Shown: positions 36,396 to 45,336 of the stretch, piece after piece | Layout of the letters: each line of letters starts with the position of its first letter | Position numbering within the stretch: the first letter of the stretch is position 1 | Assembly: GCF_030657435.1 (NCBI RefSeq) | Contig: NZ_JAUTWS010000006.1 | Location: forward strand, 62,001-126,000 | Reading direction: 5' to 3' | From: Paracraurococcus lichenis | Lineage (GTDB): Bacteria; Pseudomonadota; Alphaproteobacteria; Acetobacterales; Acetobacteraceae | Length of the DNA stretch: 64,000 bases | Notes under the pieces: model-generated | Seen by the model: only the letters and a program-made list of their open reading frames with translations | Told to the model about the DNA's origin: nothing | The model's database searches: none | Translations under genes and position numbers: made by a program

Positions 36396-37499
36396 TCACA
36401 GGGACAGCACGGCCCCGGAGGGGTGCCGCAGCGTGAAGTCGCCGAACTCGCCGGTCAGGAAGCGCAGCGGGGTCTGGCGGTTCGGGGTGGCCAGCGCCAC
36501 CACCGCCGTCATCCCCGCCGGCACGCGCAGCCGGTAGAGCGTGCCCGGCGCGATGACCGCCATGTCGGTCATGCCGAGCAGTTCGGTATCGAGCGAGGCC
36601 GCGGTCGCGGTGGCCAGCGCCAGGGTGGCGACGCCGCCGGCCAGCCAGCGGGAGACGCCATCCGTGGTGAATTCCGGCAGGGCGTGGCTGTCGCGCACCA
36701 CGTCCAGCATCAGCCTGCCCTCGCCGATGCCCATGACGATGGCGGCGCATTCGGTCGGGGAGGGGAGCGGCTCCGCCGTGCTCGGCTGCGCGAAATCGGT
36801 GGTGCCGCGCGCCAGCTCGGCACGGCAGACCAGCGGGTTGTCGTCGAAGGCGCCGCGCAGCAGGCCGAGCGCGGCGTCGCGGAACAGCACGCCCGGCAGG
36901 GCGGTCAGCACGTCGGCCGCATCCAGGCTGCCGCGCGGGGAGAGCGCGCCGGCCGGCAGCCGGGCCACCGCTTCCTCCGTGCGCGCGTCCAGCCCGACCG
37001 GCGCCAGCGCGTCGCGCAGCACCACATGCCCGGCCTCGATATAGCGGCCGAGCGGGCCGGCGGCCTGAGGCGAGACGGCGCCGATCGCCACCCGGCCGGC
37101 GAGGCGCCGGCGCGCATCGACGCGGTCGGTCCAGAGGCCGCCGAAGAGGCTGCGCGTCCAGCCGACGCCCGGATGCCGCGCGCGCATGGCGCGGAAGGCA
37201 TCGACGAAGCCGGTCAGGTTGGTCCGCGGCAGCTCGACATCGCCATGGTCCGGCTTGACCACGACGAAGGCGAGCTGCGCCGGGTCGATGGCGGCGCCGA
37301 ACTCGATCCGGAAGCCGCAGCGCCCGTCGCCGAGGCCGGCCGCGGCGAGGTCGGGCCGCGACAGGTCGGCGATCGCCTCGCCGATCACCGCGCCATTGAT
37401 CATGGCCTGGACGAGCTGCGGCTCCGACCGGCGGTCGTCATGGCACCAGCCGGTGGCGTCGAGCGGCGTGAGGGCGTCGATGGATCCGCGAATGGTCAT
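36396..37499 (-). CDS. Unknown protein with N-terminal GW...RPDL...GF module
   Basis: 367 residues from the ATG at 37499, which overlaps the glycosyltransferase stop by four bases. Residues 1-70 form the module also seen in the neighbouring glycosyltransferase: ATGWCHDDRRSEPQLVQ, then DLSRPDLAAAGLGDGRCGF. The middle (about 90-250) has no recognised motif, with GVGWTRSLFGGLWTDRV conserved-looking. The C-terminal ~100 residues look like beta strands. No signal peptide. It is coupled to two glycosyltransferase genes, so a role in building or regulating a surface glycan is likely; the reaction is unknown. Confidence 0.65.
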   Translation of the reverse strand: MTIRGSIDALTPLDATGWCHDDRRSEPQLVQAMINGAVIGEAIADLSRPDLAAAGLGDGRCGFRIEFGAAIDPAQLAFVVVKPDHGDVELPRTNLTGFVDAFRAMRARHPGVGWTRSLFGGLWTDRVDARRRLAGRVAIGAVSPQAAGPLGRYIEAGHVVLRDALAPVGLDARTEEAVARLPAGALSPRGSLDAADVLTALPGVLFRDAALGLLRGAFDDNPLVCRAELARGTTDFAQPSTAEPLPSPTECAAIVMGIGEGRLMLDVVRDSHALPEFTTDGVSRWLAGGVATLALATATAASLDTELLGMTDMAVIAPGTLYRLRVPAGMTAVVALATPNRQTPLRFLTGEFGDFTLRHPSGAVLSL

Positions 37500-38890
37500 G
37501 CGGCCTGTTCCTTGGCTGTCCGACGCAGCGTGGCGTCGTAGAGGTCGAGCATGGCGGCGCCGGTCTCGGCGATGGTCGGCGGCACCGCCATCGTGTCCTG
37601 CAGCGCGAGCAGGCGCTGCGGCTCCGCCGCGAGGTTGCGCAGCAGGTTGGCGAGGGAGAAGGCGCTGCCGGCCTGGAAGTGGAAGCCGTCCAGCCCGTAG
37701 CGGACCTTCTCCGCCATGCCGCCGATATCGGAGCAGATGACGGGGCGGCGGTTCAGCAGCGCCTCCTGGATCACCAGGGGCGAGTTCTCCCACCAGATGG
37801 AGGGTACGAGCACGGCGTGGACCGAGCGCATGAGCGCATCGACGCGGCGGTTCTCGTAGGGGCCGCGGAAGGAGAAGTTCGGCGGCGCCTTGGCGAGCCT
37901 GGCCTCGAATTCCTTGCGGAAGGGTTCAGGCTGGCCGGAATGGTCGCCATGGACGTCGATGCGGACATTGGTCACGCCCTGCTCGTGCAGCATCTCGGCT
38001 GCCTCGATCAGGACATTGATGCCCTTGAGGCCCGAGATCTGCCCGAAGAAGCCGACGACCAGGCCGTCCTTCAGGTCCGGGTAGCGGTTCGGGCGGTCCT
38101 CCTGCGGCCGGATCGGCATGCCGTTCTCGATCATCGAGAGCTTCGCGGCCGGCAGGCCCCAGCGGACATAGCGGTCGATCAGGAAGTGGCTGGGCGAGAC
38201 GAAGTGGTCCACCAGCCGGAAGAAGCGCTTCATGAAGAGCTCGCGCAGGAAGAAGTCCTGCTCGGAGATCTCGGGGAAGCACTTGTGGCAGTCGCGCGGG
38301 CTCGAGCGGTCGCAGAGCGAGAAGCTCGGCCGCTTCACCATCTGCCCGAAGTGGTTGCAGATGGCGAGGTACTCGTGCAGCGTCAGGACGATGCGCACAT
38401 CCGGCAGGGCGCGCCGGATCTGCAGCAGCGCCTCCATGCCGAAATTCGTGTAGTGGTGCAGGTGCACCACGTCCGGCTGCAGGTCACGCAGCAGGGTGAT
38501 GAACTCCGGCGGGAATTCCGGGTCGGAGTTCGAATGGATGAAGTGGTCGAAGCCGTGCCCGACATAGGCATAGTCGTCCGGCCCGAAGGGCTGGATGAGG
38601 CGCACGCCGAGCCGCTCGCCGATCTTGCCCGGCGCGGCGGCGAGGAACCAGGCGGTGACGTTGGACTGCGCCTTCAGGTACTCGTAGAGCTGGAAGGCCG
38701 CGATCTCGGCCCCGCCGCGGGAGACGCGCGGGTCCATGTGCGACATCACCAGCACGCGCAGCGGCGTGCGCCGCGGCGCCGGCGGCGTGCGGGACTCGGG
38801 CCCTGCCGGCGGCAGGGCGGCGGGCCGCGGGCGGCTCCGCAGGGCGGCACGGATCATCGCGGCGCCATCCTCCAGGGGTTTGCGGGTCAT
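37496..38890 (-). CDS. Group 1 (GT4) glycosyltransferase
   Basis: 464 residues from the ATG at 38890, overlapping the preceding gene as ATGA. The N-terminal Rossmann domain starts after a ~40-residue variable leader: LRVLVMSHMDPRVSRGGAEIAAFQL (split as MSHMDP...GGAE), with VHLHHYTNFG and LTLHEYLAICNHFG. The C-terminal domain has VGFFGQISGLKGINVLIEA and the E-x7-E donor site near SIWWENSPLVIQEALL. A cysteine cluster (SLCDRSSPRDCHKCFPE) in the middle is typical of some polysaccharide GT4 enzymes. It should add a sugar to a surface glycan in the cytoplasm. Sugar unknown. Confidence 0.9.
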   Translation of the reverse strand: MTRKPLEDGAAMIRAALRSRPRPAALPPAGPESRTPPAPRRTPLRVLVMSHMDPRVSRGGAEIAAFQLYEYLKAQSNVTAWFLAAAPGKIGERLGVRLIQPFGPDDYAYVGHGFDHFIHSNSDPEFPPEFITLLRDLQPDVVHLHHYTNFGMEALLQIRRALPDVRIVLTLHEYLAICNHFGQMVKRPSFSLCDRSSPRDCHKCFPEISEQDFFLRELFMKRFFRLVDHFVSPSHFLIDRYVRWGLPAAKLSMIENGMPIRPQEDRPNRYPDLKDGLVVGFFGQISGLKGINVLIEAAEMLHEQGVTNVRIDVHGDHSGQPEPFRKEFEARLAKAPPNFSFRGPYENRRVDALMRSVHAVLVPSIWWENSPLVIQEALLNRRPVICSDIGGMAEKVRYGLDGFHFQAGSAFSLANLLRNLAAEPQRLLALQDTMAVPPTIAETGAAMLDLYDATLRRTAKEQAA

Positions 38891-41409
38891 GCGAGGCGGA
38901 GGACCGTCGTGTCCGCCGAGGCCGCCGGGAAGCAGTGGCCCCAGCGGCGGGCGAAGGTCCAGCCGTTGATGAGGGTCAGGTTGTGCCGCCAGAAATTGCC
39001 CGGCGTGCCCTGCGACTGCCGCTCGAGATGCCAGAGCACGGCATCCTCGTGCACCGCGCAGTCCAGGCCCTTGGCGCGGATGCGCAGGCAGAGATCGGCA
39101 TCTTCGAAGTCGCCGATGACGTAGTCGGTGTCGAAGCCGCCGAGCTCGGCCGCGAGGTCGCGCCGCAGCACCATGCAGGCGCCCGTCACCGCCTCCGCCC
39201 GCTTGAGCCCGCGCGACGGCGCGCGCTTGCGGCCCTTCCCCGGATGCATGGCATAGGGGAAGTTGCCGAGCTGCGGCAGGCGCTTGAAGGTCATGCCGGC
39301 ATGCTGGATCGTGCCGTCCTCGAAGGTGAGGAAGCCGCCGGTGATGCCGAGCGTCGCATCCTCCTCGAGCGCGCCGATCAGCAGGTCGAGCCAGCGCGGC
39401 TCCTGCGGCATGACGTCCGAGTTCAGGTAGCAGATGTACTCGCCCCGGCATTCCGCGAGGCCGGCATTGTTCGCCGGCGCATAGCCGCGGTTCTCCGGCA
39501 GCAGCACCAGCTTCATCGGGATGCCGAAGCGTCGGTAGGCCGACTGCGCCAGGTCCATCAGCGCCTGCTTCTTCGGCGGATCGTCCAGCACATAGACCAG
39601 CTCGTCCGCCGCCAGCCCATGCTCGGAGAGCAGGGCGCACTGGTACATCAGGTAGTCGATGCGGCCATAGAGCGGGATGATGATGGAGCAGCGCGGCCGC
39701 TCCGGCAGCGTGCCGACCTCGACCACCGAGGGCCGGCCGGCCGTCGCCAGCCGCTGGCGGTTCAGCGCGACGACCGGCGGGCCGAGCACGCGGTCGCAGC
39801 GGTCCACCACCTCGTCGGGCGCGAGCTGGATGCCGCCGAGCAGCTTGCGGATCGCCGCCGCGCCGCCGCCGCCCGGCGCCGGCAGCGGCTTGAAGCCGGT
39901 CTCGCCGCTCTCGAGCTCGATCTCGAGATGCATCTCGCCCGACTCGAGCGTCGATGCCTCGACGTAGGCGAGGTAGCCGTGGCGCGCGTGGTCGAGGGTG
40001 TAGCGGTCGGCGAAGGCGTCGCGGATGTCCGGCCGGTCCGTCGCGATCCAGCGCTCGGCCAGCGGGGCGGAGAGGAAGCCGCGCGCGCGCAGCCGGATCG
40101 CCGCGATGGCGCGGTTCGGATCGAGGCACCAGCCCTGCAGCACCAGCCCGGCGCCGGGTGCCGCGAGCACCGCGTCCACCTCGAGATGCACCGGCACCGG
40201 CAGCTTCGCCAGCGTGTCCTCGCCCTGGTAGGAGGGCTGGGCCAGCACCTTCAGCAGCGGCGTGCGCGGCTTGCGGGTCTCGGCGCCGAGCAGCGTGCGC
40301 ACCAGCGCCAGCAGCTCGGCCTCCTTCATCCGTCCGGTGCCGAGGGAGGGGCTGATCTTCCGCTCTGCCTCGAGGCTGAGCTCGAGCCCCTGCAGCAGCC
40401 CGGGATCGCCGGAGGCGCTGGGCACGAAGGCGATGTAGCCGATGCCGATGCTCTCGACATCCGGGCGCGGATAGCCGCTGACCGGGGCCTCGACCTCGAT
40501 TGCGGCATCCTCGAAGCGCGCGACGGCGCGGCAGGTCTCGACGCCCTTCAGCGTCTCGCCCCGCACCCAGCCGCCGAAGAACCAGCCGCCGAGCGCCTTG
40601 GAATAGCCGTGCCAGTCGACGAAGCCGTCGGGCTCGGGCTTGCCCGGCGCCGTCTGCACGGGTGCCGGGGCCGGCGCCTCGGCCGGGCGCGTGCCGCGCG
40701 GGATGATGCGGCCGCGCCGCGCGCTGCTGCCCTGCAGCAGGCCGATGCGCTGGCCACCGGCGAGCAGCGCGTATTCGTGCTCGCCCTCGAGCAGCGTGCG
40801 TTCCAGCCCCGCCGCATGCACCAGCCGCGCGACCTCCTGCAGGCCGAGCTCGAAGCCGAGCCTGCGGCCGGCGGCGGCGCCGCTGAAGGGCAGGTCCGGG
40901 CGGGTGGCGTTCAGGGGGAGGGTGATGCGCTCTGTGCCGTCGACCACCAGCTCGAGCAGCGCCTCCTCCTCCGGCCCGTGCCACTGCGCGGGGTCGAAGA
41001 CCCAGCCCGCCAGGCGCTCCGGCGAGACATGGTCGAGATGGCCGCGCGGGCGGAAATGCCGCGGGGCGAGCTCGGCGATGCGCTGCGAGAGCAGCGGCGC
41101 CTCGCCGGCGCGGAGCGTCAGGGCGATCGCCTCCGCATCGCCCTCGGGCCGCGGCAGGTCGAGCAGGAAGCCGCAGGGCTCGGTGGCGATGCCGCGCTGC
41201 GCCAGGTCCTTGCGGCGGAGGAAGCGGGTGATCGGGCGCGTGCTGCCATCGGGCAGGTCGAGGGCGATGGCGACGCCCGGCGCGCCGCCCTGCGGGCCGG
41301 CGACCCAGCCGCTGACCAGCAGGAAGCGCGTGCCGATCTCGACCGCCTCGATGCGGCCGCGATGCCCCTCGGCGCTGGCCGACAGGATGGCGGACTGGGC
41401 GGCGCTCAT
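38887..41409 (-). CDS. Large GT2 glycosyltransferase with four N-terminal GW-type modules
   Basis: 840 residues, much longer than a plain GT2 enzyme. The catalytic GT-A domain is at about 570-835: SIIIPLYGRIDYLMYQ, LPENRGYAPANNAGL, LNSDVMPQEP (DxD-type metal site) and DFEDADLCLRIRAKGL. In front are four divergent copies of one module, at about 15-95, 125-190, 275-350 and 435-510, each with a GW segment and usually an R/xPD...GF end (for example LAGWVFDP..., ATRPDL..., LGFEL). Proline-rich linkers separate them. The same module is found in two unknown proteins nearby. Probably first gene of a three-gene operon. Confidence 0.88.
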   Translation of the reverse strand: MSAAQSAILSASAEGHRGRIEAVEIGTRFLLVSGWVAGPQGGAPGVAIALDLPDGSTRPITRFLRRKDLAQRGIATEPCGFLLDLPRPEGDAEAIALTLRAGEAPLLSQRIAELAPRHFRPRGHLDHVSPERLAGWVFDPAQWHGPEEEALLELVVDGTERITLPLNATRPDLPFSGAAAGRRLGFELGLQEVARLVHAAGLERTLLEGEHEYALLAGGQRIGLLQGSSARRGRIIPRGTRPAEAPAPAPVQTAPGKPEPDGFVDWHGYSKALGGWFFGGWVRGETLKGVETCRAVARFEDAAIEVEAPVSGYPRPDVESIGIGYIAFVPSASGDPGLLQGLELSLEAERKISPSLGTGRMKEAELLALVRTLLGAETRKPRTPLLKVLAQPSYQGEDTLAKLPVPVHLEVDAVLAAPGAGLVLQGWCLDPNRAIAAIRLRARGFLSAPLAERWIATDRPDIRDAFADRYTLDHARHGYLAYVEASTLESGEMHLEIELESGETGFKPLPAPGGGGAAAIRKLLGGIQLAPDEVVDRCDRVLGPPVVALNRQRLATAGRPSVVEVGTLPERPRCSIIIPLYGRIDYLMYQCALLSEHGLAADELVYVLDDPPKKQALMDLAQSAYRRFGIPMKLVLLPENRGYAPANNAGLAECRGEYICYLNSDVMPQEPRWLDLLIGALEEDATLGITGGFLTFEDGTIQHAGMTFKRLPQLGNFPYAMHPGKGRKRAPSRGLKRAEAVTGACMVLRRDLAAELGGFDTDYVIGDFEDADLCLRIRAKGLDCAVHEDAVLWHLERQSQGTPGNFWRHNLTLINGWTFARRWGHCFPAASADTTVLRLA

Positions 41410-41760
41410 CGCGCCGGCTCCGACGGCATCAGGGAGGGAATGCCAGGGAAGGCCACGTCGCTCGACACTCCGTCAGCCGGTTGCGCAGTGGCCAGCCGAG
41501 GCGGCAGTAATGCCGCCGACGAGCCGCGCCATGTGCAAATACAAGATCAATAAAACGGTCCCGCAGAGGATGACTCCGCGTCCGATGACTGGACCGTGCC
41601 GGGGACAGGTGACCGGATCGTAAACCGGAGCGTGCATTATCCATGACGCGACCTGGCAGAACGCGTGCGAGGAGGATCGCGCCGAATATTCAACTTATAG
41701 TGGATTATCGGGCCGCCGATGGGTGCGGCCCGCCGCGCCGCCGCGCCGGCGGCGCGGCGC
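41410..41760. promoter_or_regulatory. Intergenic promoter region of the glycosyltransferase operon
   Basis: 351 bases with no supported gene. Two AT-rich patches stand out against GC-rich surroundings: 41533-41560 (CAAATACAAGATCAATAAAA) and about 41683-41709 (around AATATTCAACTTATAGTGG). Both are plausible places for minus-strand promoters, but no clean -35/-10 pair was found. At 41710-41731, GGGCCGC/GCGGCCC is a hairpin just past the stop of the permease gene at 41761 and may end that operon. The following CG-only stretch up to 41760 is strongly self-complementary. Confidence 0.4.
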
Positions 41761-42546
41761 CTAGCGGTCGCGCCGCGCCCGCAGCGCGCCGTCGAGCAGC
41801 AGCAGCAGCAGGGTGAAGAGGATCAGCAGCACCGCGACCGCCGCCATGGTGGGGTCGAGGTTCTCGTTGATGCCGTCCCAGATCTTGCGGGGCAGGGTGA
41901 AGACGTTGCGGCTGGCGATGAAGAGCACCAGCACCAGCTCGTCCCAGGAATGGATGAAGGCGAAGATGGCGCCGGAGGCGATGCCGGGCAGGATCCGCGG
42001 CAGGATCACCCAGCGCAGCGTCTGCGGCAGGCTCGCGCCCATGCCGCGCGCCGCCTGCTCCAGCCGCGGGTCGAAGGCCGCGAGGGCGGTGGAGACGGTG
42101 ATGACGACATAGGGGATGCCGGTCACGCCATGCGCCAGCACCACGCCGAGGAAGCGGTCCAGCAGGTCCAGCCTGCCGAACCAGCGATAGAGGCCGACGG
42201 CATAGACGATGGAGGGGATGATCAGCGGCAGCAGCATCAGCGCCCGCACGACCTCGGTGCTGCGGCGGGCGAGCCGCCAGCAGCCGATGGCGCAGAGCGT
42301 GCCGGCGACGACGGCGAGCAGGGTGGAGGCGGTCGCGATCCAGAAGCTCTGCCAGATGGCGCCGAGCCAGGCCTCGGAGCCCAGCAGGTTGGCGTAGTGG
42401 CGGAGGCTGAGCGATTCGGCCGGCAGGGAGAGGTAGCGCCGGTCGGTCAGCGAGACCGGCACGACGATGCTGATGGGCAGGAGCAGGTAGATCACCGTCG
42501 CCCAGGCGATGGTGCGGGCGAGGGGGCCGGCGCCATGGCCGCGCAT
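41761..42546 (-). CDS. Spermidine/putrescine-type ABC permease (PotC-like)
   Basis: 261 residues from the ATG at 42546, whose A is shared with the previous stop. About six membrane helices; the coupling loop is AARGMGASLPQTLRWVILPRILPGI (EAA-type; core GASLPQTLRWVILP). The helix after it has FAFIHSWDELVLVLFI, typical of PotC-like permeases. Last gene of a six-gene operon. Confidence 0.92.
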   Translation of the reverse strand: MRGHGAGPLARTIAWATVIYLLLPISIVVPVSLTDRRYLSLPAESLSLRHYANLLGSEAWLGAIWQSFWIATASTLLAVVAGTLCAIGCWRLARRSTEVVRALMLLPLIIPSIVYAVGLYRWFGRLDLLDRFLGVVLAHGVTGIPYVVITVSTALAAFDPRLEQAARGMGASLPQTLRWVILPRILPGIASGAIFAFIHSWDELVLVLFIASRNVFTLPRKIWDGINENLDPTMAAVAVLLILFTLLLLLLDGALRARRDR

Positions 42547-43439
42547 CACCGCCCGCCCCCGAACATGCGCCGCAGATCCACCACGCGGGAGAAGACCGCG
42601 AGCGTCGCCAGGATCGCCGCCACCAGCACGGTCGCCAGCATGGCCCCCATGCCCCAGCGCACGAGGTCGAGGATCTGCAGCTTGATCCACTCGGCCGCCA
42701 TCAGCGTCTTGCCGCCGCCGAGGATCGCCGGGGTGATGTAGAAGCCGAGCGAGACGATGAAGACCAGCACGCCCGCTGCGACCAGCCCGGGCATGGAGAG
42801 CGGCAGGAAGACGCGGCGGAAGGCGACGAGGCGCGAGGCGCCGAGGCTGCGCGCGGCGGCGAGCAGCCGCGGGTCGATCTCCCGCATCGCCGCCAGCATC
42901 GGCAGCACGGCATAGGGCACCATGTAGTGCACCATGCCGACGACGATGCCGAACTCGTTCCAGACCAGGCGCAGCGGCTCATCGATCACGCCGAGGGATT
43001 GCAGCCCCTCGTTCACCAGCCCCTGGCGGCGCAGCAGCGTGACCCAGGCGAAGGCGCGGACCAGGACGGAGATCCAGAGCGGCACCAGCACGCCCAGCAG
43101 CCACCAGCGCTGCGCCCGCGGCGAGGCGAGGGTGACGACATAGGAGAGCGCATAGCCGAGCAGCAGCGAGACCGCCGTCGTGATGACGCAGATGCGCAGC
43201 GTCGTCCCGATGACGCGCTGGACGCCGGGATTGGTCAGCAGCCGCTCGTAATTGCCGAGGCCGGGCGCCGGCTCGGTCACCGAGATCGCCAGCACCTGCA
43301 GGATCGGCGCGACATAGAGCACCGTCATCAGCAGGAAGGCCGGCAGCAGCAGCGCATACCAGCCGGCATCGCGGGGCAGGGCGAGGCCGGCGCGCGGCCC
43401 GGCGGCCGCAAGGGCCGTCGCCTCAGCCGCCATCGGCAT
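42546..43439 (-). CDS. Spermidine/putrescine-type ABC permease (PotB-like)
   Basis: 297 residues with the start taken at 43439; an ATG at 43433 and longer readings are also possible. It overlaps the ATPase gene end by 17 bases. About six membrane helices. Family markers: LLPAFLLMTVLYVAPI at the first helix, SLLLGYALSYVV, and the coupling loop AARSLGASRLVAFRRVFLPLS. It pairs with the PotC-like protein. Confidence 0.9.
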   Translation of the reverse strand: MPMAAEATALAAAGPRAGLALPRDAGWYALLLPAFLLMTVLYVAPILQVLAISVTEPAPGLGNYERLLTNPGVQRVIGTTLRICVITTAVSLLLGYALSYVVTLASPRAQRWWLLGVLVPLWISVLVRAFAWVTLLRRQGLVNEGLQSLGVIDEPLRLVWNEFGIVVGMVHYMVPYAVLPMLAAMREIDPRLLAAARSLGASRLVAFRRVFLPLSMPGLVAAGVLVFIVSLGFYITPAILGGGKTLMAAEWIKLQILDLVRWGMGAMLATVLVAAILATLAVFSRVVDLRRMFGGGR

Positions 43440-44568
43440 CCTCCAGCACCGGCACCGCGGCATCGGCCGACCAGCCCAGCCGGACCGGCAGCCCCTCGCG
43501 CGGCGCGATCGGCGCGCGCCAGGCGGGCAGGGCGACGCGGATCTCGCCGAGATCGGCGGTCGCGACCGTCAGGCCATAGCCGGCGCCGAGATAGGCCCAG
43601 GCGGCGATGCGGCCCGTCACCTCGTTCTCCGCCCCGTCCTCCTCGCCGAGCAGGGCGATCTTCTCCGGCCGCAGCGACAGCAGCGCGGGCATGCCGGGCG
43701 CCGGATGCCCCTCGCGCATCGCCTGCACCAGGCGCGTGCCGCCGGCCTGCAGCGCGATATGGTCCGGCCGCACTTCCCGCACCATGCCGTGCAGGAAGTT
43801 CGACTTGCCGAGGAAGTCGGCGACGAAGCGGGTGCGCGGCCGCTCATACAGCGCCTCGGGCGGGCCGACCTGCACGAGCTTCCCATGGTTCAGGATGGCG
43901 ACCTGGTCGGAGAGCGAGAGCGCCTCCTCCTGGTCATGCGTGACGTTGACGAAGGTGCGGCCGATGCGGCGGTGCAGCGCCTTCAGCTCCTCCTGCAGCT
44001 CCGCCCGCAGCTTCTTGTCGAGCGCCGAGAGCGGCTCGTCCAGCAGCAGCAGGTCCGGGTCGAAGACCAGCGCGCGGGCCAGCGCCACGCGCTGCTGCTG
44101 CCCGCCGGAGAGCTGCGCCGGCCGCCGCCCGGCGAAGCGGGAGAGCTGCACGAGGTCAAGGGCCGCGCGCACCTTCTCCTCGCGCGCCGCGCGCGACAGG
44201 CCGCGCACCCGCAGCGGGAAGGCGACGTTCTCCGCCACCGTCATGTGCGGGAAGAGGGCATAGCCCTGGAAGACCATGCCGAAGTCGCGCCGCTCCGGCG
44301 GCAGGCCGGTGATGTCGCGGCCGTCCAGCAGCACGGCGCCCGCGCTCGGCGCGACGAAGCCGGCGATGGCCATCAGGATCGTGGTCTTGCCGCTGCCGGA
44401 GGGGCCGAGCAGCGTCAGGAACTGCCCGCGATCCACTCGCAGCGAGACGCCGTCCACCGCGGTGAAGGCGCCGTAGCGCTTGGTGATGTCCCGCAGCTCC
44501 AGCGCATGCGCCGCCGTGCCGACCGCCGTATCGGGCGCCAGCGCGCCGGGGCGCGAGACGACCGTCAC
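43423..44568 (-). CDS. Spermidine/putrescine-type ABC ATPase (PotA-like)
   Basis: 381 residues from a GTG that overlaps the aldolase stop. Walker A GPSGSGKTT, Q-loop VFQGYALFPHM, signature LSGGQQQRVALARAL, Walker B LLLLDEPLSALD, and switch His in NVTHDQEEAL. The C-terminal ~110 residues form a TOBE domain (LSLRPEKIAL), as in PotA/CysA/MalK-type ATPases. It energises the two downstream permeases. Confidence 0.94.
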   Translation of the reverse strand: MTVVSRPGALAPDTAVGTAAHALELRDITKRYGAFTAVDGVSLRVDRGQFLTLLGPSGSGKTTILMAIAGFVAPSAGAVLLDGRDITGLPPERRDFGMVFQGYALFPHMTVAENVAFPLRVRGLSRAAREEKVRAALDLVQLSRFAGRRPAQLSGGQQQRVALARALVFDPDLLLLDEPLSALDKKLRAELQEELKALHRRIGRTFVNVTHDQEEALSLSDQVAILNHGKLVQVGPPEALYERPRTRFVADFLGKSNFLHGMVREVRPDHIALQAGGTRLVQAMREGHPAPGMPALLSLRPEKIALLGEEDGAENEVTGRIAAWAYLGAGYGLTVATADLGEIRVALPAWRAPIAPREGLPVRLGWSADAAVPVLEDADGG

Positions 44569-45335
44569 GCCTTGTAGTCCGGCTGCTCGCGGTCGAGCTT
44601 CCGCTTGAGCGCCTGCCAGGGCAGCCAGCCCTTGGTCGGCCCGGTGCTGAACTGCGCCCGCGTGCGTTCCACCGTGCCGCGCGACGGGATGGCCAGCGGC
44701 ACGCCGCCCGCCTGCGCCGCGAGCTGGATGCGGCAGGACTGCTCGAGGTACCACATCCAGTAGAAGGCCTCGGCCACCGTGCGGCCGACGGTCAGCAGCC
44801 CGTGGTGGCGCAGGATCATGCAGGGCGCATCGCCCAGGTCCTTCACCAGCCGCTCGCGCTCGGACATGTTGTCGTCCGCCGCCACGCCCTCGTAGTCGTG
44901 GATGGCGACGCGGCCGTCGAACTCCATCGACATCTGGTTCAGCGGCAGGATGCTGCCCTGCTGCGCCGCGACCGCCATGCCCGCCAGGGTGTGGGTATGC
45001 ATGACGCATTGCGCATCGGCGCGGCCGATATGCACGGCGGAATGGATGACGAAGCCCGCCGGGTTCACCGGCCAGGCCGTCGGCTGGGCCGGCTCGCCCT
45101 CGGCATCCACCACCACCAGGCTGGACGCCGTGATCTCCTCGAAGAGCAGGCCGTAGGGATTGACCAGGAAGCGGTGCCCCTCTCCGGGCAGGCGGGCGGA
45201 GAGATGGGTGAAGACCAGGTCGGTCATGCCATACAGGGCGATCAGCCGGTAGGCCGCGGCCAGGTCCTCGCGCAGTTCCTGCTCGGTCGGGACATGGTCG
45301 GGATCGGGGCGCTTCGGGGGAGGCGGCAAGGGCAT
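44565..45335 (-). CDS. Class II aldolase/adducin-family protein
   Basis: 256 residues. Zinc-binding residues are in VMHTHTLAGMAV (His113, His115) and later LRHHGLLTVG (His177/178); VFTHLSAR and FLVNPYG match the fold's N-terminal part. Family members include L-fuculose-phosphate and L-ribulose-phosphate type enzymes, plus many without known substrate. It starts one base after the dehydrogenase stop and overlaps the ATPase start, in a transporter operon. The carried solute may therefore be its substrate, by inference. Confidence 0.88.
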   Translation of the reverse strand: MPLPPPPKRPDPDHVPTEQELREDLAAAYRLIALYGMTDLVFTHLSARLPGEGHRFLVNPYGLLFEEITASSLVVVDAEGEPAQPTAWPVNPAGFVIHSAVHIGRADAQCVMHTHTLAGMAVAAQQGSILPLNQMSMEFDGRVAIHDYEGVAADDNMSERERLVKDLGDAPCMILRHHGLLTVGRTVAEAFYWMWYLEQSCRIQLAAQAGGVPLAIPSRGTVERTRAQFSTGPTKGWLPWQALKRKLDREQPDYKA

Positions 45336-45336
45336 G

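Noticed and set aside
41429..41644. Minus-strand open frame of 71 codons upstream of the large glycosyltransferase
   Set aside because: No ribosome site or recognisable sequence; it covers the AT-rich promoter-like patches.
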